64,000 bases of DNA from assembly GCA_030278955.1 (NCBI GenBank), contig JAOANR010000008.1:44251301-44315300 (forward strand), in the 5' to 3' direction. This document shows positions 21,468 through 35,100 of the stretch, in pieces (positions within the stretch are counted from its first letter, which is position 1; every line of letters starts with the position of its first letter). The notes under the pieces are model-generated. The model was not told the DNA's origin. It saw only the letters and a list, made by a program, of their open reading frames with translations, and did no database searches. Source of the stretch: Hygrophila difformis (lineage: Eukaryota > Streptophyta > Magnoliopsida > Lamiales > Acanthaceae). The position numbers and the translations under genes are program-made.

Positions 21468-24138
21468 TGTAATACCCGAGAATTTTGCAACATAAAATAA
21501 AAAAAATAAAATAAATAAATAAATATAATAAACATGATAAATGGATAAAGAATCATAGAAGATGAGAAATGGAATTTAAATTAAAAAGGAAACAAAATTC
21601 CGAGAACCCGGGAAGCCGAAGGCAATTTAATTGAATAAATGGTTACACGGGGACCCGACATCGATGGACTCAATAACTCGAGTCCAAACATAAATTTAGG
21701 TCCGAATAAAATTAAGATAGGAAATCGGAGCCCGAAGATACCCCGGAAATCAGAATCGGGGAACATAGAGGGATAGAAGTCCGAAAGAGAGGAGGAAAAG
21801 CGCGACGGATCGCACGACCCGGCCCAGACCGAAGTCCAGGCCAGGACGGCGCGGTCGCCGCGCGCTCCAAGGGGTTTACCGCGCCAAGAGCGCGCCACAT
21901 GACAGATTTGGTGGTTGCGTGAATCTCTCGCCCGAACGCGGATTTTTCGACTTTCGGTTGAACATATCTCGACCCAAGACCCTTGGGGTCAGATTTTGGA
22001 CGCCCTAGGTCTTAGATATCTATAAATAAGACCTTCTAGGAGCTCCGTATACCTTTACGAAACCCTACAACCTTCCATACATTCGAAACCCTAGATCCGG
22101 AAGTCGTCGGAGGCACAAAACCGAACAACGGGACTGACTTGGACGAAAATTGGGAGCCTTCGATTGTCGGGGTAAGATACGAACCATTCTTGTCCATTCT
22201 TTTTCCTGTTCTTGATTCAAAACGAATCCTAAATTCGATTTTTTTCCTATTCTAAACCCCCGATCCGAATCGAGAGCGAAGAACCTGACAAAAGGAGAGG
22301 ATAAAACGGAGGACGGGAAGCCACGCCTCCGAATCGAAGATCCCGGACGCTCAACAATCTGTAAGTTAACGCTTACTTTGGTTTTGGGTTGTTAAAAGAT
22401 TCGAACATATAGATGTAATGGAACCCTATCAAAATCTGTCTACACCGGCGCAGCGTGTTTGTTGAATTTATTCGAACCCTTTAAAACGTTCAAACGAGAA
22501 AACTTAAAACACGAAAAACACTCCTAAGACATCGATCTAGATTCTGTAAAAATTTCATAATTTTTCATCGTGTTTTGATATCCGAAACTGATCGTAAACG
22601 AGCCTGCGTTAGATTTAGATCTTGAAACGATGATAGATTCCTTATTCGAACTTGTTGGTGATTTCTACCTTAGATCTAGACCGATCTAGGCTTGGCGTTG
22701 AACATAAGAGTTGTAGATCTATACGTTATGAATACCTCCGTAAACTTTCAGAAACTTTCATGATGATTTGATATATGAAATCCACTCCGAACCGAACTGG
22801 TTTTAAATCGAATCTTGAAACTGGACAGAACATAGGGGCGAACTTGTTGACGTTTTTGACTATGGTTCTAGGCCGAATTAGATCTTTAGCCGAACATGAA
22901 AGTTGTAGATAATTGTCTTAAAGTGATCTCTGTAAAATTTCATTAAATTTGGAGTTGAATTGCTATGGTAGAATTCGAAATCTTTAAACTGAGTTATATG
23001 AAATTCGGACAGAACAGTACTTCTGTGAAAATTAGCGTTTTTGACCTATTTCGGTATCTCGGATCGAAAAAGTTAAAACACGAAAGTTGTAGATCTCGAC
23101 GTTTCGGAGTCAGTCGTGAAATTTCGGAATTTTTGAAATTAAATCTGATTTTAGACGAATTTTAGAGTAAACTGTGGTTGACCGAGTCAAAACTTGAAAT
23201 CTTGTTGAAACGGTGGGATTAGCCTTTGAGGTTGAAACGGATAGAAATACTTTGACATACGATACACGAAACGAGAAGATTAAAATATTGCGGGTTATGA
23301 CTAAGCTAGATACTGTCAATGTTCTCTGCGGCTTGGGACATAAGAGCCCAAGTGTATGTCTAGGTTGACGTAAGAGCCCTAGCGAAACACTGATCGTATG
23401 GCTAGCGGACGGATTAACTCTAACTAAAAGATCTGGATCGACCATGATACCTGTGGACATAAGAGCCCAGGCGTAAGGCTGGCGGACATAAGAGCCCTAG
23501 CGGTGGTGATCTGTAAGAGATATGAAACGAGGAGTTGCGAGAATTCCACATTAAATCTGTATTAAATTGTGTTGTTAGATTTATGGCCACTTATTTAGTT
23601 GCGTTGCAAGCTATATGATGATCTTATGAATCCATACTTCTAAATTATGCGATTACATGAATTATTTAAATTATGCACATGTTTTCATTAAAGTTAAATA
23701 AAGGCTTTGAAACCTCATAATCTTGTATGTGTTAACTTACTCAGCACGTAGTGCTGACCAAACCATTTTTATTTTCCCTGTTTATTTCAGAGCTGAAGAA
23801 TATGCATCATCATATGCATTCATGGGAAATTTGGGGAAACAATTTATTTTTAAATGTTACGTTAGACTAGAAATTGCATGAACGGGCCTGTTTAACCCGT
23901 AATTAGGCCATGTTGGCCCTATATTTAAATTCCGCTGCATTATACTTATGTAAATATTATTTTCCGCTGCAACTTTGATGTATTATTTTAAATTATATAT
24001 GAATGGGCTGTTTGATTATTTTAAATTCTGAAAAACCATAGCCTTGCATCTCTTTAGTAAGCTCGGAGAAACCGTGTCTTGCTAGGGAGGTGTGGCGGTG
24101 ACACCCCGACCTGGGTGACCAAAAACCGGGGTGTTACA
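21468..24138 (+). repeat. 3' LTR of element D (2671 bp)
   Basis: Near-identical copy of 16730-19403 (few substitutions; three fewer A in the early A-run). Ends GGTGTTACA, followed by the target duplication ATCAA (24139-24143). Confidence 0.9.
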
Positions 24139-27100
24139 ATCAATTCTAAATAATGGGCTGGAGCCAATAACAAATTACAGGAAAGTTTCAGCTCGAGAGA
24201 TAACAGAAGGAGATGCAAACATTCTCATTACAGACAGACCTCTTGAAATTATGAAGAGACTTCCTCCACCCCTTCAAAAAGAAGTCCACGGATTTGTGCA
24301 GGAGAGGAAGAAGGAATTTATTCAGAAATACATGAGATATGATAAGATGTGTAGAGAAAATGCATACAAAGAGCACATGGCTTATACTGACCAGAGACAG
24401 GGAAAAATTCAGCAGCTAATTATGGATGATTGGGATGCATGGAATGAGAAACACTTTGACAGAAAAGGGTTGAACACTATGCTCAAAGGACTAGGTAAAA
24501 TTTTCATGTAAGGAAAGAATTTTCAGACGAAGAAAGCACAGATGAGGAAGAGAGACTTGAAAGGCAGCGAAATCAAGACTTAGTTTTAAGGAATTTAGGA
24601 GAACGAACTGATGAAGTTGATGAAGGACTCCAAGATTTTACTGACTGGTACTTGAAAAATGAGAATAGAAAGAAAGATAGAGAAGCTGCTCAAGCCATAC
24701 AAGCCCACAAGGAGAAGGGTAAGAAGAAAATACCCACTAAGAAAAGAAAATTACCTACTCCCAGCTCAAGCTCTTCTGAAGAAACTCCACAAGATGCACC
24801 AAAAAGAGGGAGCAGGAGTAGAGTAAAGGGTCAGGAGGCTAGAAAGACAAGCCAGCTAACAAAGAAAAGAAAGCACCAAGATGATCTAACACTGAAGGAG
24901 ATCATGGAATTAAAAAGTAAAACCTCATAATCTAATCAAGTGTTAGAGAAAAACAAAGAGTTGCTGCAACCAGCTGAGGGAAAGAAGGAGGTTGTTATGT
25001 ATAAAAGAAGAGAACAAACGTCTCAAAAGTTACAAGAACCCATTCCTGAGGTGGTAAAACAGCAAGTAAAGGAGCCGGAAAAACCTGTAAAGAAATACAG
25101 AATAAAAATGAAGGTTAGGAAGTCAAAATTTGTGGTACATGACATCAGTTCTGATGAGGAAAAAGTCGAACCAATTCTAGCAGAACAACAAGCAATAGTT
25201 CCATACACAGGGGATGAAGAAATGAAAGTTAATGACTCAGTTGAAGCATCTACTGGAGATGAGGAGCTTGGACCATTTGATGACCTAGAACTGGGAGACA
25301 TTGATCAAGAAGGGTGGAAGTCATGTGTAGTTGAATATAAACCTGCAACACAAAACCTGATGAATCTAACTGCCCAACCTCAACAGACTGAAGATAACAC
25401 AGAGGAGGACTTAGAGGGTTATAATAAGGAACAACATGCGCAGGTAAATCAGGCATTACTGGAGAGTCAGCATGATTTGGATGATTTGCCAGCAGAAGAA
25501 AAGGATCAGAAATTGGAGCACGACTTCACTAAAGAAGCTGATAATTTTCTGAGGCCAGCAACCCAATTGGAACAAAATCCAACTTCAGCTGATAATCCAA
25601 CTGATTAAGAAGTCTTAGATCAAGTGATTGATATGGTAGTTAACACAGTTCAAGAAGAATCAATCAAAGATTTGGAAGAATTTGATGATTTAAATCTGCA
25701 TGGAATCACAGTAGGAAACATGAATTCGTCTCTGGAAGGATTGATTAAGAAGTTCAGAAAACTGGGCAGAGAAGGAGGAAATGCTCACACCAGTAAGGAA
25801 CAAGCAACTAAATATGCAGAAAAGCTTGAACAAGAGCTAAGCATGGTGAAACAGCAGATGAATTCTGGAGAAAAAGTAGAACCAAGTCTACTAGCACTTC
25901 AGGCTTATAAAGATGGAATCCAGAGAAATGAATATCAGGAAAATCAAGAAAGGCAGATGGTAGTGTATGAAGAAGATGCTAAAGAAAAACAGCAAAGAGA
26001 ATACTGTGTTGAGCAGAGTGTTTTCCAAAGCATCAAGGAACAAACATTGGCTGAGAATCAAGCAAATCATTGGATCATAACATCTCCAGTAAGGAACGAG
26101 GTAGTGTAGAGAGCAATTTCTAGAATGCAAGATCCAGTGTGGATTGAAGATCAGAAACAGAAATTGGCAGAACATTTGGGAAGTTAAGGAATAGTTGTCA
26201 CAGAATCTGTTGAGATTCCACTCATTCTGAATGAACCAGAACAGGAGGAACCCACAGAGATTTTGAACCAACAAAGTTTGGAGGTTACTGAAAGAGTAGA
26301 CACAAGCACATCATTGATGCATGAATCAGACATGTATAACTTTCATCAGGATGAAATTGTAGAAGCTCAAGAAGAAAATGTAGAGCCGGTACAGGAAGAA
26401 AATCAAGCAAGTGATGAAGGAGTTGAAAATGCAGAAAATGATGAGGAAGGAGCACATGAATCTGAAGGAAGTGAATCAAATACTTCTGAAGGATCTTCCA
26501 ACGAGAAAGAAGTACCAGAGTTAAGCCTCTAAGTTACTGGGGAAAGAATAGTCCAAAAGTGAGACTATCAATTCCTAACAGCATGGAGAAAAAGACGGAA
26601 TTTACAGAGCAAGAAATAAAAATCAAGTTTAATGGAAAGAAAGAAGCTCTGGAGAACTATTTGGGTATGTCTAAAATGGTAGTCCCAGACAAAGGATTCC
26701 ATCCTAAGTACTTGGATCACAAATGCATTAACTACTGGAGAAGGATCAATGAGTGGGACACATTCACTAGACACAACCATAAATGTGGTTATTAGAACTA
26801 ACTAGGGAATTTTATGCCAATTTTGATGTAGAGGCTGAGACAACATGGATCAGGGGAAAAACAGTGCAGGTTAATATAGAAACCCTGAATGAGATAATCC
26901 AAGCACCTTTGCTGGAACAGCTAGAAGTCAGATCTGAAGTTCTTTTGAGGGAGAAGACTCAGGGTAATAAGTTGGCTAATGCTAAGAAAATGGCATTAGG
27001 ATTCTGCTCAACAAATAGAGGAACTGATCAGAACAAAATCCCATTGAAGAATTTGAGACCTGAGTATCTGCCAACACTGGATTTTTACTATTCAAAACTC

Positions 27101-27424
27101 AAACATACTACTAACTTTCAAGGACCATCTACTGGAAATTTTGAAGGATTTGCACTGATTTGGGCAGGAAAGAAGTGTAGTGCAGCACACCATGTGCTCA
27201 ATGTTATAAAATCAAGATTAGGAGAAGATGCAGCACTGGAATACCCATATCTCATTAGAAGACTTTATGAAAAGAAGTGAGTGTCTGTGGCACCATTCTT
27301 GATAGAAATCATAAGAATATATCCTCCTATTCCACTGCCAGTTGACACACTAAGAGGAGAATTGGTCTACCAATTACCCGACTTGCATGATCAAACCTCT
27401 GAAGGTTCAGGATCTAAAGTATCA
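24139..27424 (+). pseudogene. Element C long ORF, middle segment (transposon-domain part)
   Basis: Continues element C's ORF in frame after element D. It is alignable with the ORF of element A over most of its length, including the conserved block around 26560-27280 (LTREFYANFDVEAETTWIRG, TLNEIIQAP). Lesions seen: frameshift near 24510, TAA at 24928-24930, TAA near 25606, TAG at 26107-26109 where A has CAG, TAA near 26187 where A has CAA, frameshifts near 26530 and 26793, and TGA at about 27278. Clearly not functional. Element E is inserted at 27425; TATCA (27420-27424) is the target duplication. Confidence 0.8.
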
Positions 27425-30020
27425 TGTAATACCCGAGAATTTTCTAACATAAAATAAAACAATAATTAAATAAATAAATAATAAATAAAATAAATACTAT
27501 AAATAAATAAACAAATCCAGCAAATAAATAAATAAATAAATATAAGGAAATGAGAAATGAGATTTTTACTTAAAAAGGAATTAAAGGAATTTAATTCAAT
27601 AAAAGGATGGATAAATGGAACACCAAAACCCGACACTAATGAACTCGAGTATTCGAGTCCAAAACATCCAATTAGACTAAGAATAAAATTAGAGAGAAAG
27701 TATGAACCCGAATATACCCCGGAAATCGGAATTCGGGAGCATAGAGGGATAGAAACCCGGAAGAGAGGCGGAAAAGCACGACGGATCGCACGACCCGCCC
27801 GGACCGAAGTCCAGGCGTAGACGGCGCGGTGGCCGCGCGCCCAATGGGGAAAACCGCGCCACGACCGCGCCACCCCACAGATTTGGTTGTTGCGTGAATC
27901 TCTCACCCGAACGCGGATTTTTTCGACTTTCGGTTGAACACCTCTCGACTCCAGAGTTCTAGGTCGGCCGTGGACGCCCTAGGGACTTAGAATTCTATAA
28001 ATAAGCCCCTTGGGAGCCCCGAACAAGTTTACGAAACCCTAAAGCATCCTATACGCTCGAAACCCTAAATCCGGAGTTGTCGGAGGCACGAAACCAAGAC
28101 GAACGCTGTTGGACGAGTTCTCTACAGATCTCCATAGTCGTGGTAAGTCTCGGTCCAATCTCTGTTCAATAAACGATTCGAAAACGAATCCTAATCATCT
28201 CCTTTTTCTTTCTACACCCCCGTATCGAATCTAGATCGTAGAACCCGACGAACGGAGAGGAGAAACGGTGATCTGGAAGCCACGCCTCCGAATTGGACAT
28301 TCCCGACGTTCATAGATACTGTAAGTTAACCTTACATGGTTTTGGGAGATTTTAAAACATTCGAAACCTAAAAGATTTGACAAGAATCATAAATCTGTCC
28401 ACTTTTGTTTTCCTACCGACGCAACAGAATTGTTGAATTTTTCCGACCTTTAAAACGAACTCAAACGGAAAAACTTAAAACACGAAAAACGTTCCTAAGA
28501 CTTAGACCTAACTACTGTAAAAATTTGAGAATTTTTGGAGTTGATTTGATAGGTGAAAACCCGTTGAAACCGAACTGTTTGATTTAGATCTTGAAATCTT
28601 GGACAGAACTTAGGATTGATCTTGATCTCGTTTTTGACATAGGATCTAGGCTGTTTTAGATCTTTGGCCGAACATGAAAGTTGTAGATAAATGTCTTAAG
28701 ATGATCCCTGTCAAATTTCATTAAATTTGGAGTTGAATTGATATGGTAGAAACTGAAATCTTTGATCTGTGATGTATTGAACTCGGACAGATTTCTTGTT
28801 ATGCGAAAATTAGCGATTTTGACCTACTTAGGTATCTCGGATTGAAAAAGTTAAAACACGAAAGTTGTAGATCTTGATGTTTCCGAGTCAGATATGAAAT
28901 TTTGGAATTTTTGGAATTAAATCTGATTTTAGACGAATTTTGGAGTAAACTGTGATTTACCGAACGAAATTTTGAAATCTTCTTGAAACATGGAATTAAC
29001 CTTTAGGGTTGAAACGAATTGAGATATTGTTTCTAAATGAATACCATGGAAGTCAGATTTTAAAAATTAAATCCCCTTGCAAACTTGATAAATTAAAATT
29101 AGGGGTGAGTGCTCTGCAGGGTGCCCCCTAACGATTCACTTCGTGCCGTAATGGACGATGGTGACCCCGCGCGCTATACTTGAAATGTGATATTGCCAAA
29201 ACGGCGAAACTTAGAGCCTACACTCTCGTGAATATCCGTATGGGTTTCCCGAGGCTCCGGAGTGGTACTGGGTATGGCTGATACGGCTGCGGCCGCCGGG
29301 CTACCGGCTAAATTTGTTGACATCGCGATCTTTATCGTGAAACTTGAAATACCAAATCGGGAATGTAATGGGGATTCTAAATTAAATTAAACTAGATTAA
29401 ATGATATTGTTGTCCAATTAAGTTATTAAATGCTTTATTTAAATTATGGTTATTATCTTGAACCATGTGATATGTGTTATTAAATAGAGCCTGAGATAGA
29501 TTGTGCTATATGATATGGATTATATGAAATCAAATATTATGTTATTATCATGCTTTTGTTAAATTATTAAAGTATGGCTTTTAAACCCTACGATCATGCA
29601 TGTGTTGACTTACTCAGCAATTTTGCTGATCCAAAACCGTTTTTATTCCTTTCTTTACAGAATATGTGGAATGAGCATGTGTGAGCACGAATCATGCATG
29701 GGATTTTGGGAACTTTTATTTTGCTTTTAAATTTCGTACTTAGACTATATTATGAACGGGCCTGTTTAACCCGTGTTTTGGCCATGTCGGCCCTTTTTAT
29801 ATTTTCCGCTGCGATACTGTACTAAACTAAATATTTCCGCTGCGCTATGCTATTATTATTTTCGATTTATATTGTATGGGCTATTTTGAATGCTTTAAAT
29901 GTTTTAAACACTGCAATACCTAGCCTTGCATCTCTTTAGTAAGCTCGGAGAAACCGTGTCTTACTAGGGAGATGTGGCGGTGACATCCCGACCTGGGTTA
30001 CCAAAAACCGGGGTGTTACA
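27425..30020 (+). repeat. 5' LTR of element E (2596 bp)
   Basis: TGTAATACCCGAG ... GGGGTGTTACA. Clearly related to LTR D at both ends and in several interior blocks but diverged in the middle. TATA box TATAAATA at 27996-28003 (36585-36592 in the 3' LTR). Confidence 0.9.
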
Positions 30021-30023
30021 AGT

Positions 30024-30037
30024 TGGTATCAGAGCCC
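30024..30037 (+). promoter_or_regulatory. Primer-binding site of element E
   Basis: TGGTATCAGAGCCC, three bases after the LTR end; initiator tRNA-Met type. Confidence 0.9.
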
Positions 30038-30458
30038 GGCTATTTTTAAACTATTATTTTTAAACCATTACTATTTTTAAACTATTATTTAAACCACTAT
30101 TATTTTTAAACTATTATTTTTAAACCATTATTATTTTTAAGCTATTATTAATATTTTGACATATTTTAAATTTTAAATTTTTATTTCCATGGAGAAATTT
30201 TATTTTAAAACCCATGGAAAAAAAATATATGGGTATTAAATTATTATTGGGGGGAAATATCATTTGCATATGCATGTTGCATCTCTGCTATGAACTTAGC
30301 ATCTTGGCGAAACTTGAACTTAGAATCTTTGCGAAACTTGAACTTAGAATCTTTGCGAAACTTGAACTTAGCATCTTGGCGAAACTTGAACTTAGAACCT
30401 TGGAAACTCAAACCTAGAATCTTGGCGAATATTAACCTAGATCTCTTGCTTGCGCTAG
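30038..30458 (+). repeat. Leader of element E with tandem repeats
   Basis: AT-rich TTTTTAAACTATTATT-type repeats (30044-30165), then about five copies of a 24-bp unit of the form GAACTTAGAATCTTTGCGAA (30292-30440). The apparent ORF 30214-30417 (LAKLELRIF repeats) is a by-product of this array. Confidence 0.7.
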
Positions 30459-30794
30459 ATGGCTAGTCAAGACATGATGCAGTTGATGGTCAGGATGATG
30501 AGCGTTCATCTCGATTCCCACCAAACCCTAGAGCAGATGAAGTACCGTATGGCTCAATTGGAGGCCAATTTACATCACATGGGCAACTTGAGAGAGGCGG
30601 ATCATCACCGCATAAACCAACTCGAGCGCCAAGTCCAAACCCTCACTACACAAAGCTTAATACTAAAGGAATACATCGATGCCCATGGGCAAGATTTAAA
30701 CACTATCTTTGACGACCTACTACCGCCGAGTTCGGAGGAGGAAGATCCGGAGGAAGATCCTGCTACCCCGCCGAGAGACGTCATGAGGCACTAG
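30459..30794 (+). CDS. Small ORF upstream of gag in element E, predicted coiled coil
   Basis: 111 aa starting MASQDMMQLMVRMM. A Leu/Met/Gln-rich heptad pattern runs through residues about 20-85, then an acidic tail (DDLLPPSSEEEDPEEDP). Not homologous to Gag as far as I can see. Element D lacks it. It may be an accessory protein, a Gag-related oligomerisation segment, or a chance ORF; its clean coding pattern favours the first two. Confidence 0.5.
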   Translation: MASQDMMQLMVRMMSVHLDSHQTLEQMKYRMAQLEANLHHMGNLREADHHRINQLERQVQTLTTQSLILKEYIDAHGQDLNTIFDDLLPPSSEEEDPEEDPATPPRDVMRH

Positions 30795-31053
30795 AGATTC
30801 TACTGTTAGACATTGTTTTGCTAGAAAAATATATTTCTACTTTTGTACTAAAATTTCTTTTGAGGAAATAAAATGCCCGATTTATTTTTTTAAAACAAAA
30901 CAAAACAAAATAAAATAAAACCCCGAAGCATACGATGCTTCTTAATCCGAACAAAGCACCACGTGCTAAATTACTACACATATATATATTTATAGAAATT
31001 GCTTAGACTATATGCTAAATTCACCAGCCCTAATCTATCATAATTGTACCAGA
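30795..31053 (+). other. Noncoding spacer before gag in element E
   Basis: AT-rich, with an AAAACAAAACAAAATAAAA run (30892-30920). No ORF and no recognised signal. Confidence 0.5.
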
Positions 31054-32103
31054 ATGGCACCCAGAGGAAGAGGAAGAGGAAGAACTCAAACCACTCCCCA
31101 AACCACCACTGAGATACCTACTGAAACACCACCAAACGTCGCTGAACCGATTCAACCTGAAATGGGACAACCCCAAGGTGCGCAGGACGCCCCCGCACCG
31201 AACAATGTGGGCGATCGTCTTAGGACGATAGAGGAAGTGTTGATTGCGCTCGGAAACGCGCAAGTCAACCAGGGTCAAGCTGCGGCGGTACCTCCGCCCC
31301 AAGCTCGCCCTAACTACCTGGCGATGGTGAATCCCTACCAGCCGCCCCACTATGCTGGTGAGGAGGATCCAGCTAAACTGGAGGAATGGATCCGGACTTT
31401 CGACAAGCTGCTGGGAGCGGTCAAATGTCCGGAAGGAGAGAGGGTACATGTCGCTTCATACTACTTGGGAGGCGAAGCTGATGACTGGTGGCAAGCAACG
31501 CAAGCCAAACTAACTGAAGATGACGAGCCTTACTCGTGGATGGAGATGATGGAACTACTCAGGGATCGATTCTATCCCTTGAGTACCAAAGCTGCCATGT
31601 ACGAAGAATTCCTGTCGTTGAAGCAAGGAAGCCAAACGGTGCAGGAATACTACACCCGCTTCAAGGAGCTGGTGAGGTTCGCACCAAGGCTAGTACCTAC
31701 TGATGCGGAAAAGGCACAGAAGTTCGAGATGGGACTGAACCTGTCTGTGCGTGAAGTGATCGCGGGAGTACACTACCCCGATTTGCAAGCCGTATACGAT
31801 CGCGCTGTAGCGGTAGCACGCGTGCAGCAGCTGAAAAGAAGAGTGAGTGGGGAGTCCAGCAGGGGTCCTCAAGACAAGAGAAGCCGAGACTCGAGAAACG
31901 ATAACAACACTGGAAGGAACGAGCAGCGCAGAGGGTCGAATAGGCCCCAACAAAACAACACGGGAAGGAGGTTTAATCAAGAAGATCCGGTACCCGCCTT
32001 GCCCGCGATGTGGACGACCACATCTGGCAAGGGGATGCCCGCAACAAGGCGCTTGTTATCGATGCGGTCGAATGGGTCACGTTCGACGGGAATGTCGAAC
32101 TAG
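31054..32103 (+). pseudogene. gag: Gag of element E, frameshifted before the zinc knuckles
   Basis: The start is set at ATG 31054 (MAPRGRGRGR) by comparison with element D Gag, rather than the upstream ATG at 31012. The Gag domain is well preserved (WIRTFDKLLGAVKC, YYLGGEADDWWQ, FYPLSTKAAMYEEF, VQEYYTRFKELVRFAP). After RRFNQ the reading frame no longer encodes the nucleocapsid. The knuckles [13 protein letters not shown] and [14 protein letters not shown] are in the neighbouring frame, so a 1-nt change near 31970-31995 truncates the polyprotein. Confidence 0.8.
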
Positions 32104-35100
32104 GCTCGAGAACATAACAAAGAGGGACGACTTAGTCGCGGGGCAAGAACAGCCTCAAAACCAAAACGGGCGAAACGGCAATAACCAAGGGTACCGACCC
32201 CCTCAAAATAGGCCGGAAAACCAGAACCAGAACCAACGACCTCCGCCCCCACAGAATCAAAACCAGCAACAAAATCAGCAGCCGAATGCGAATCAGCAGG
32301 GCAATCAGGGACGCCCTATGGGGAGGCTGAACGTGGTGAACCAAGCGGACGTGCCTGCGCAAGGAGAAGTGATGGCAGGTACATTTCACGTTTTGAATAC
32401 ACCCCTTAGAATTTTATTTGATTCCGGAGCTAGTTGCTCAATTATTGCATCAAGGATAGTGCCTGAGTTAGATCTACCTAAGTGCAAGAGAATTAGCTTA
32501 GGAATTCAATTGCCTTCTGGAGAAGTAGTGTCTTGCTCTAAACGATATAACCGAATTCCTATAGTGATAAAGAACGTAGAATTCTTCGCGAACTTGGTAG
32601 AATTTAACTTAAGAGACTTTGACATCATACTGGGGATGGATTGGCTATCCCAGTATAAGGCGGTGATCGAATGCCAAAAGCAAAAGATCACCTTGTCGAA
32701 AAGTAGGGGAAAGAGAGTTATCTTTTACTCTCAGCCCCCTAAGAAAAGTAACAAAATCGTTAGTGCACTTAAACTAAATAACTTGATGCGTAAGGGGTAT
32801 GAACTATATGCGTGCTATGTGCACAACCTTGAGGCGGAAGGGAACAAGGTTGATAGCATACCAGTGGTAAGAGAATACCCGGACGTGTTCCCTGAAGACG
32901 TTCCGGGCATGCCACCTGAGAGAGATCTTGAATTCACCATAGATCTCATTCCGGGGACAGAGCCTGTCTCAAAAGCTCCGTACCGGATGGCACCACTGGA
33001 AATGAAGGAGTTAAAGGAACAACTCGAGGAGCTATTGGGAAAAGGTTACATAAGACCGAGTACGTCCCCTTGGGGAGCACCGGTTTTGTTTGTCAAGAAG
33101 AAAGACGGAGGACTACGTCTTTGCATAGATTACCGAGGACTAAACCAAGTGACCATTAAGAATAAATACCCCCTACCGAGAATAGAGGATCTGTTTGATC
33201 AACTGAAGGGAGCTTCAGTATTCTCGAAGATCGATTTGCGATCTGGGTATCATCAATTGAGGATTGCCGAGAAGGACATTCCAAAGACGGCGTTTCGAAC
33301 ACGATATGGCCATTACGAGTTCACAGTGTTATCCTTCGGGCTAACAAATGCTCCGGCCATGTTCATGAATCTCATGAACAACGTGTTCCGAGAATTGTTA
33401 GATCAGTGCGTCGTAGTGTTCATCGACGACATCCTGATCTACTCGAAGAGCGAGGAGGAGCATGCGAAGCACTTACATCAAGTGTTGGAAATCTTGCGAA
33501 GAAATCAGCTATACGGCAAGCTGTCGAAATGTGACTTCTGGCTGAAAGAAGTGGCATTTCTCGGACACATAGTATCCGCTGATGGAGTATCAGTGGATCC
33601 GGCAAAAGTTTCTGCCGTGACGGAGTGGGCAACTCCGAAGAGTCCAACGGAAATAAGGAGTTTCCTTGGATTAGCCGGATATTATAGACGATTCGTGAAG
33701 GACTTTTCAAGGATTGCACGTCCTTTGACCCAGCTACTTAAGAAAGGAGCAAAATACGAGTGGACCGAAGCATGTGAGACATCGTTTCAAGAGCTGAAGA
33801 AACGACTCACAACCACACCCGTATTAACACTACCATCAGAGAATGGTGACTTCGAAGTATATAGCGATGCTTCAAAGGAAGGTTTAGGTTGTGTTTTGAT
33901 GCAAGACTCGAGAGTCGTAGCCTATGCATCACGCCAATTAAAACCTCACGAGGAAAATTATCCGACACATGACCTGGAGTTGGCAGCGGTCGTTTTCGCT
34001 CTAAAGATATGGAGACATTATCTTTATGGGCGGAAGTGTCGAATGTTCACCGACCACAAGAGCTTGAAATATATATTCACTCAGAAGGAGTTGAATCTGA
34101 GATAGCGAAGGTGGTTGGAACTTATTAAAGACTACGATTTAGAGATAGCATACCACGAGGGGAAGGCGAATGTGGTAGCCGATGCCCTAAGTCGGAAAAC
34201 CCAACACGTGACAAACTCGTTAGTAATTCCGCCGGCATTGTACATGGATTTGGCAAGATTGGAGTTAGAACTTGTGCATCCTGGCACAGTGAGAGAAACG
34301 GTCAATGCCATGGTCGTAGAAACTCCAATATTGGACGAGATTCGACTCGCTCAACCGGGCGATCCGAAACTCGAGAAGATAAAAGAGTATATTGCCGAAG
34401 GAAAGGCAATAGGATTTGCTGTCCACGAGGATGGAAGCATCCGTTTCAAAGGTAGATGGTGTGTACCTTTTAAATGTGCCGAATTGAAGCAAAGGTTGAT
34501 GGAGGAAGGGCACAACACGCCATATTCCGTACATCCCGGAGGTGACAAACTATACAAAGATCTGAAGAAGATCTATTGGTGGCCGGGAATGAAGAAGGAA
34601 GTGGCAAATTTCGTAGCGAGATGTCTCACCTGCCAAAAGGTTAAGGCAGTGCGACATAAACCCTTAGGATTGATGCAACCACTAGAGATTCCAAGTTGGA
34701 AGTGGGATAGCATCTCAATGGACTTTGTCTCGGGATTACCCCGATCACCTAAAGGCATGAACAAGATTTGGGTGATTGTGGATAGGCTAACGAAGACAGC
34801 CATATTTATCCCAATGAAAGACACGTGGACTATGGACCAATTGGCCCGAGCCTACATTGATAATGTGGTACGACGACATGGAGTACCCCACGATATCATT
34901 TCCGATAGAGACAGTAGATTTGTCTCTCATTTCTGGACGGAGTTACAAAAAGCTCTCGGTACTCAAATCAAAATGAGCACCGCATTCCACCCGATGACGG
35001 ATGGACAAACCGAGAGAACAATCCAAACACTAGAAGACATGCTGAGAGCATGCGTGTTGGAATTCAAAGGGAATTGGGAATCTCATTTACCTTTGATTGA

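Larger units (their letters stand above)
16730..24138 (+). mobile_element. Element D: gag-only Ty3/gypsy (Tekay/Del-like) non-autonomous element
   Basis: Complete 7.4-kb element with 5' LTR 16730-19403, initiator-Met primer site 19407-19420, gag ORF 20063-21181, PPT 21454-21467 and 3' LTR 21468-24138. The target duplication ATCAA is present at 16725-16729 and 24139-24143. There is no protease, RT or integrase; the sequence passes from the gag end to the same hairpin that ends pol in element E. The two LTRs differ by about eight substitutions and a 3-bp homopolymer change in my comparison, so insertion is recent. It inserted in element C's long ORF and presumably moves using enzymes of an E-like element. 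Confidence 0.9.

Noticed and set aside
30214..30417. 67-codon ORF with repeated LAKLELRIF
   Set aside because: Direct product of the 24-bp tandem repeat in the leader of element E; length in codons follows the repeat, no start context.
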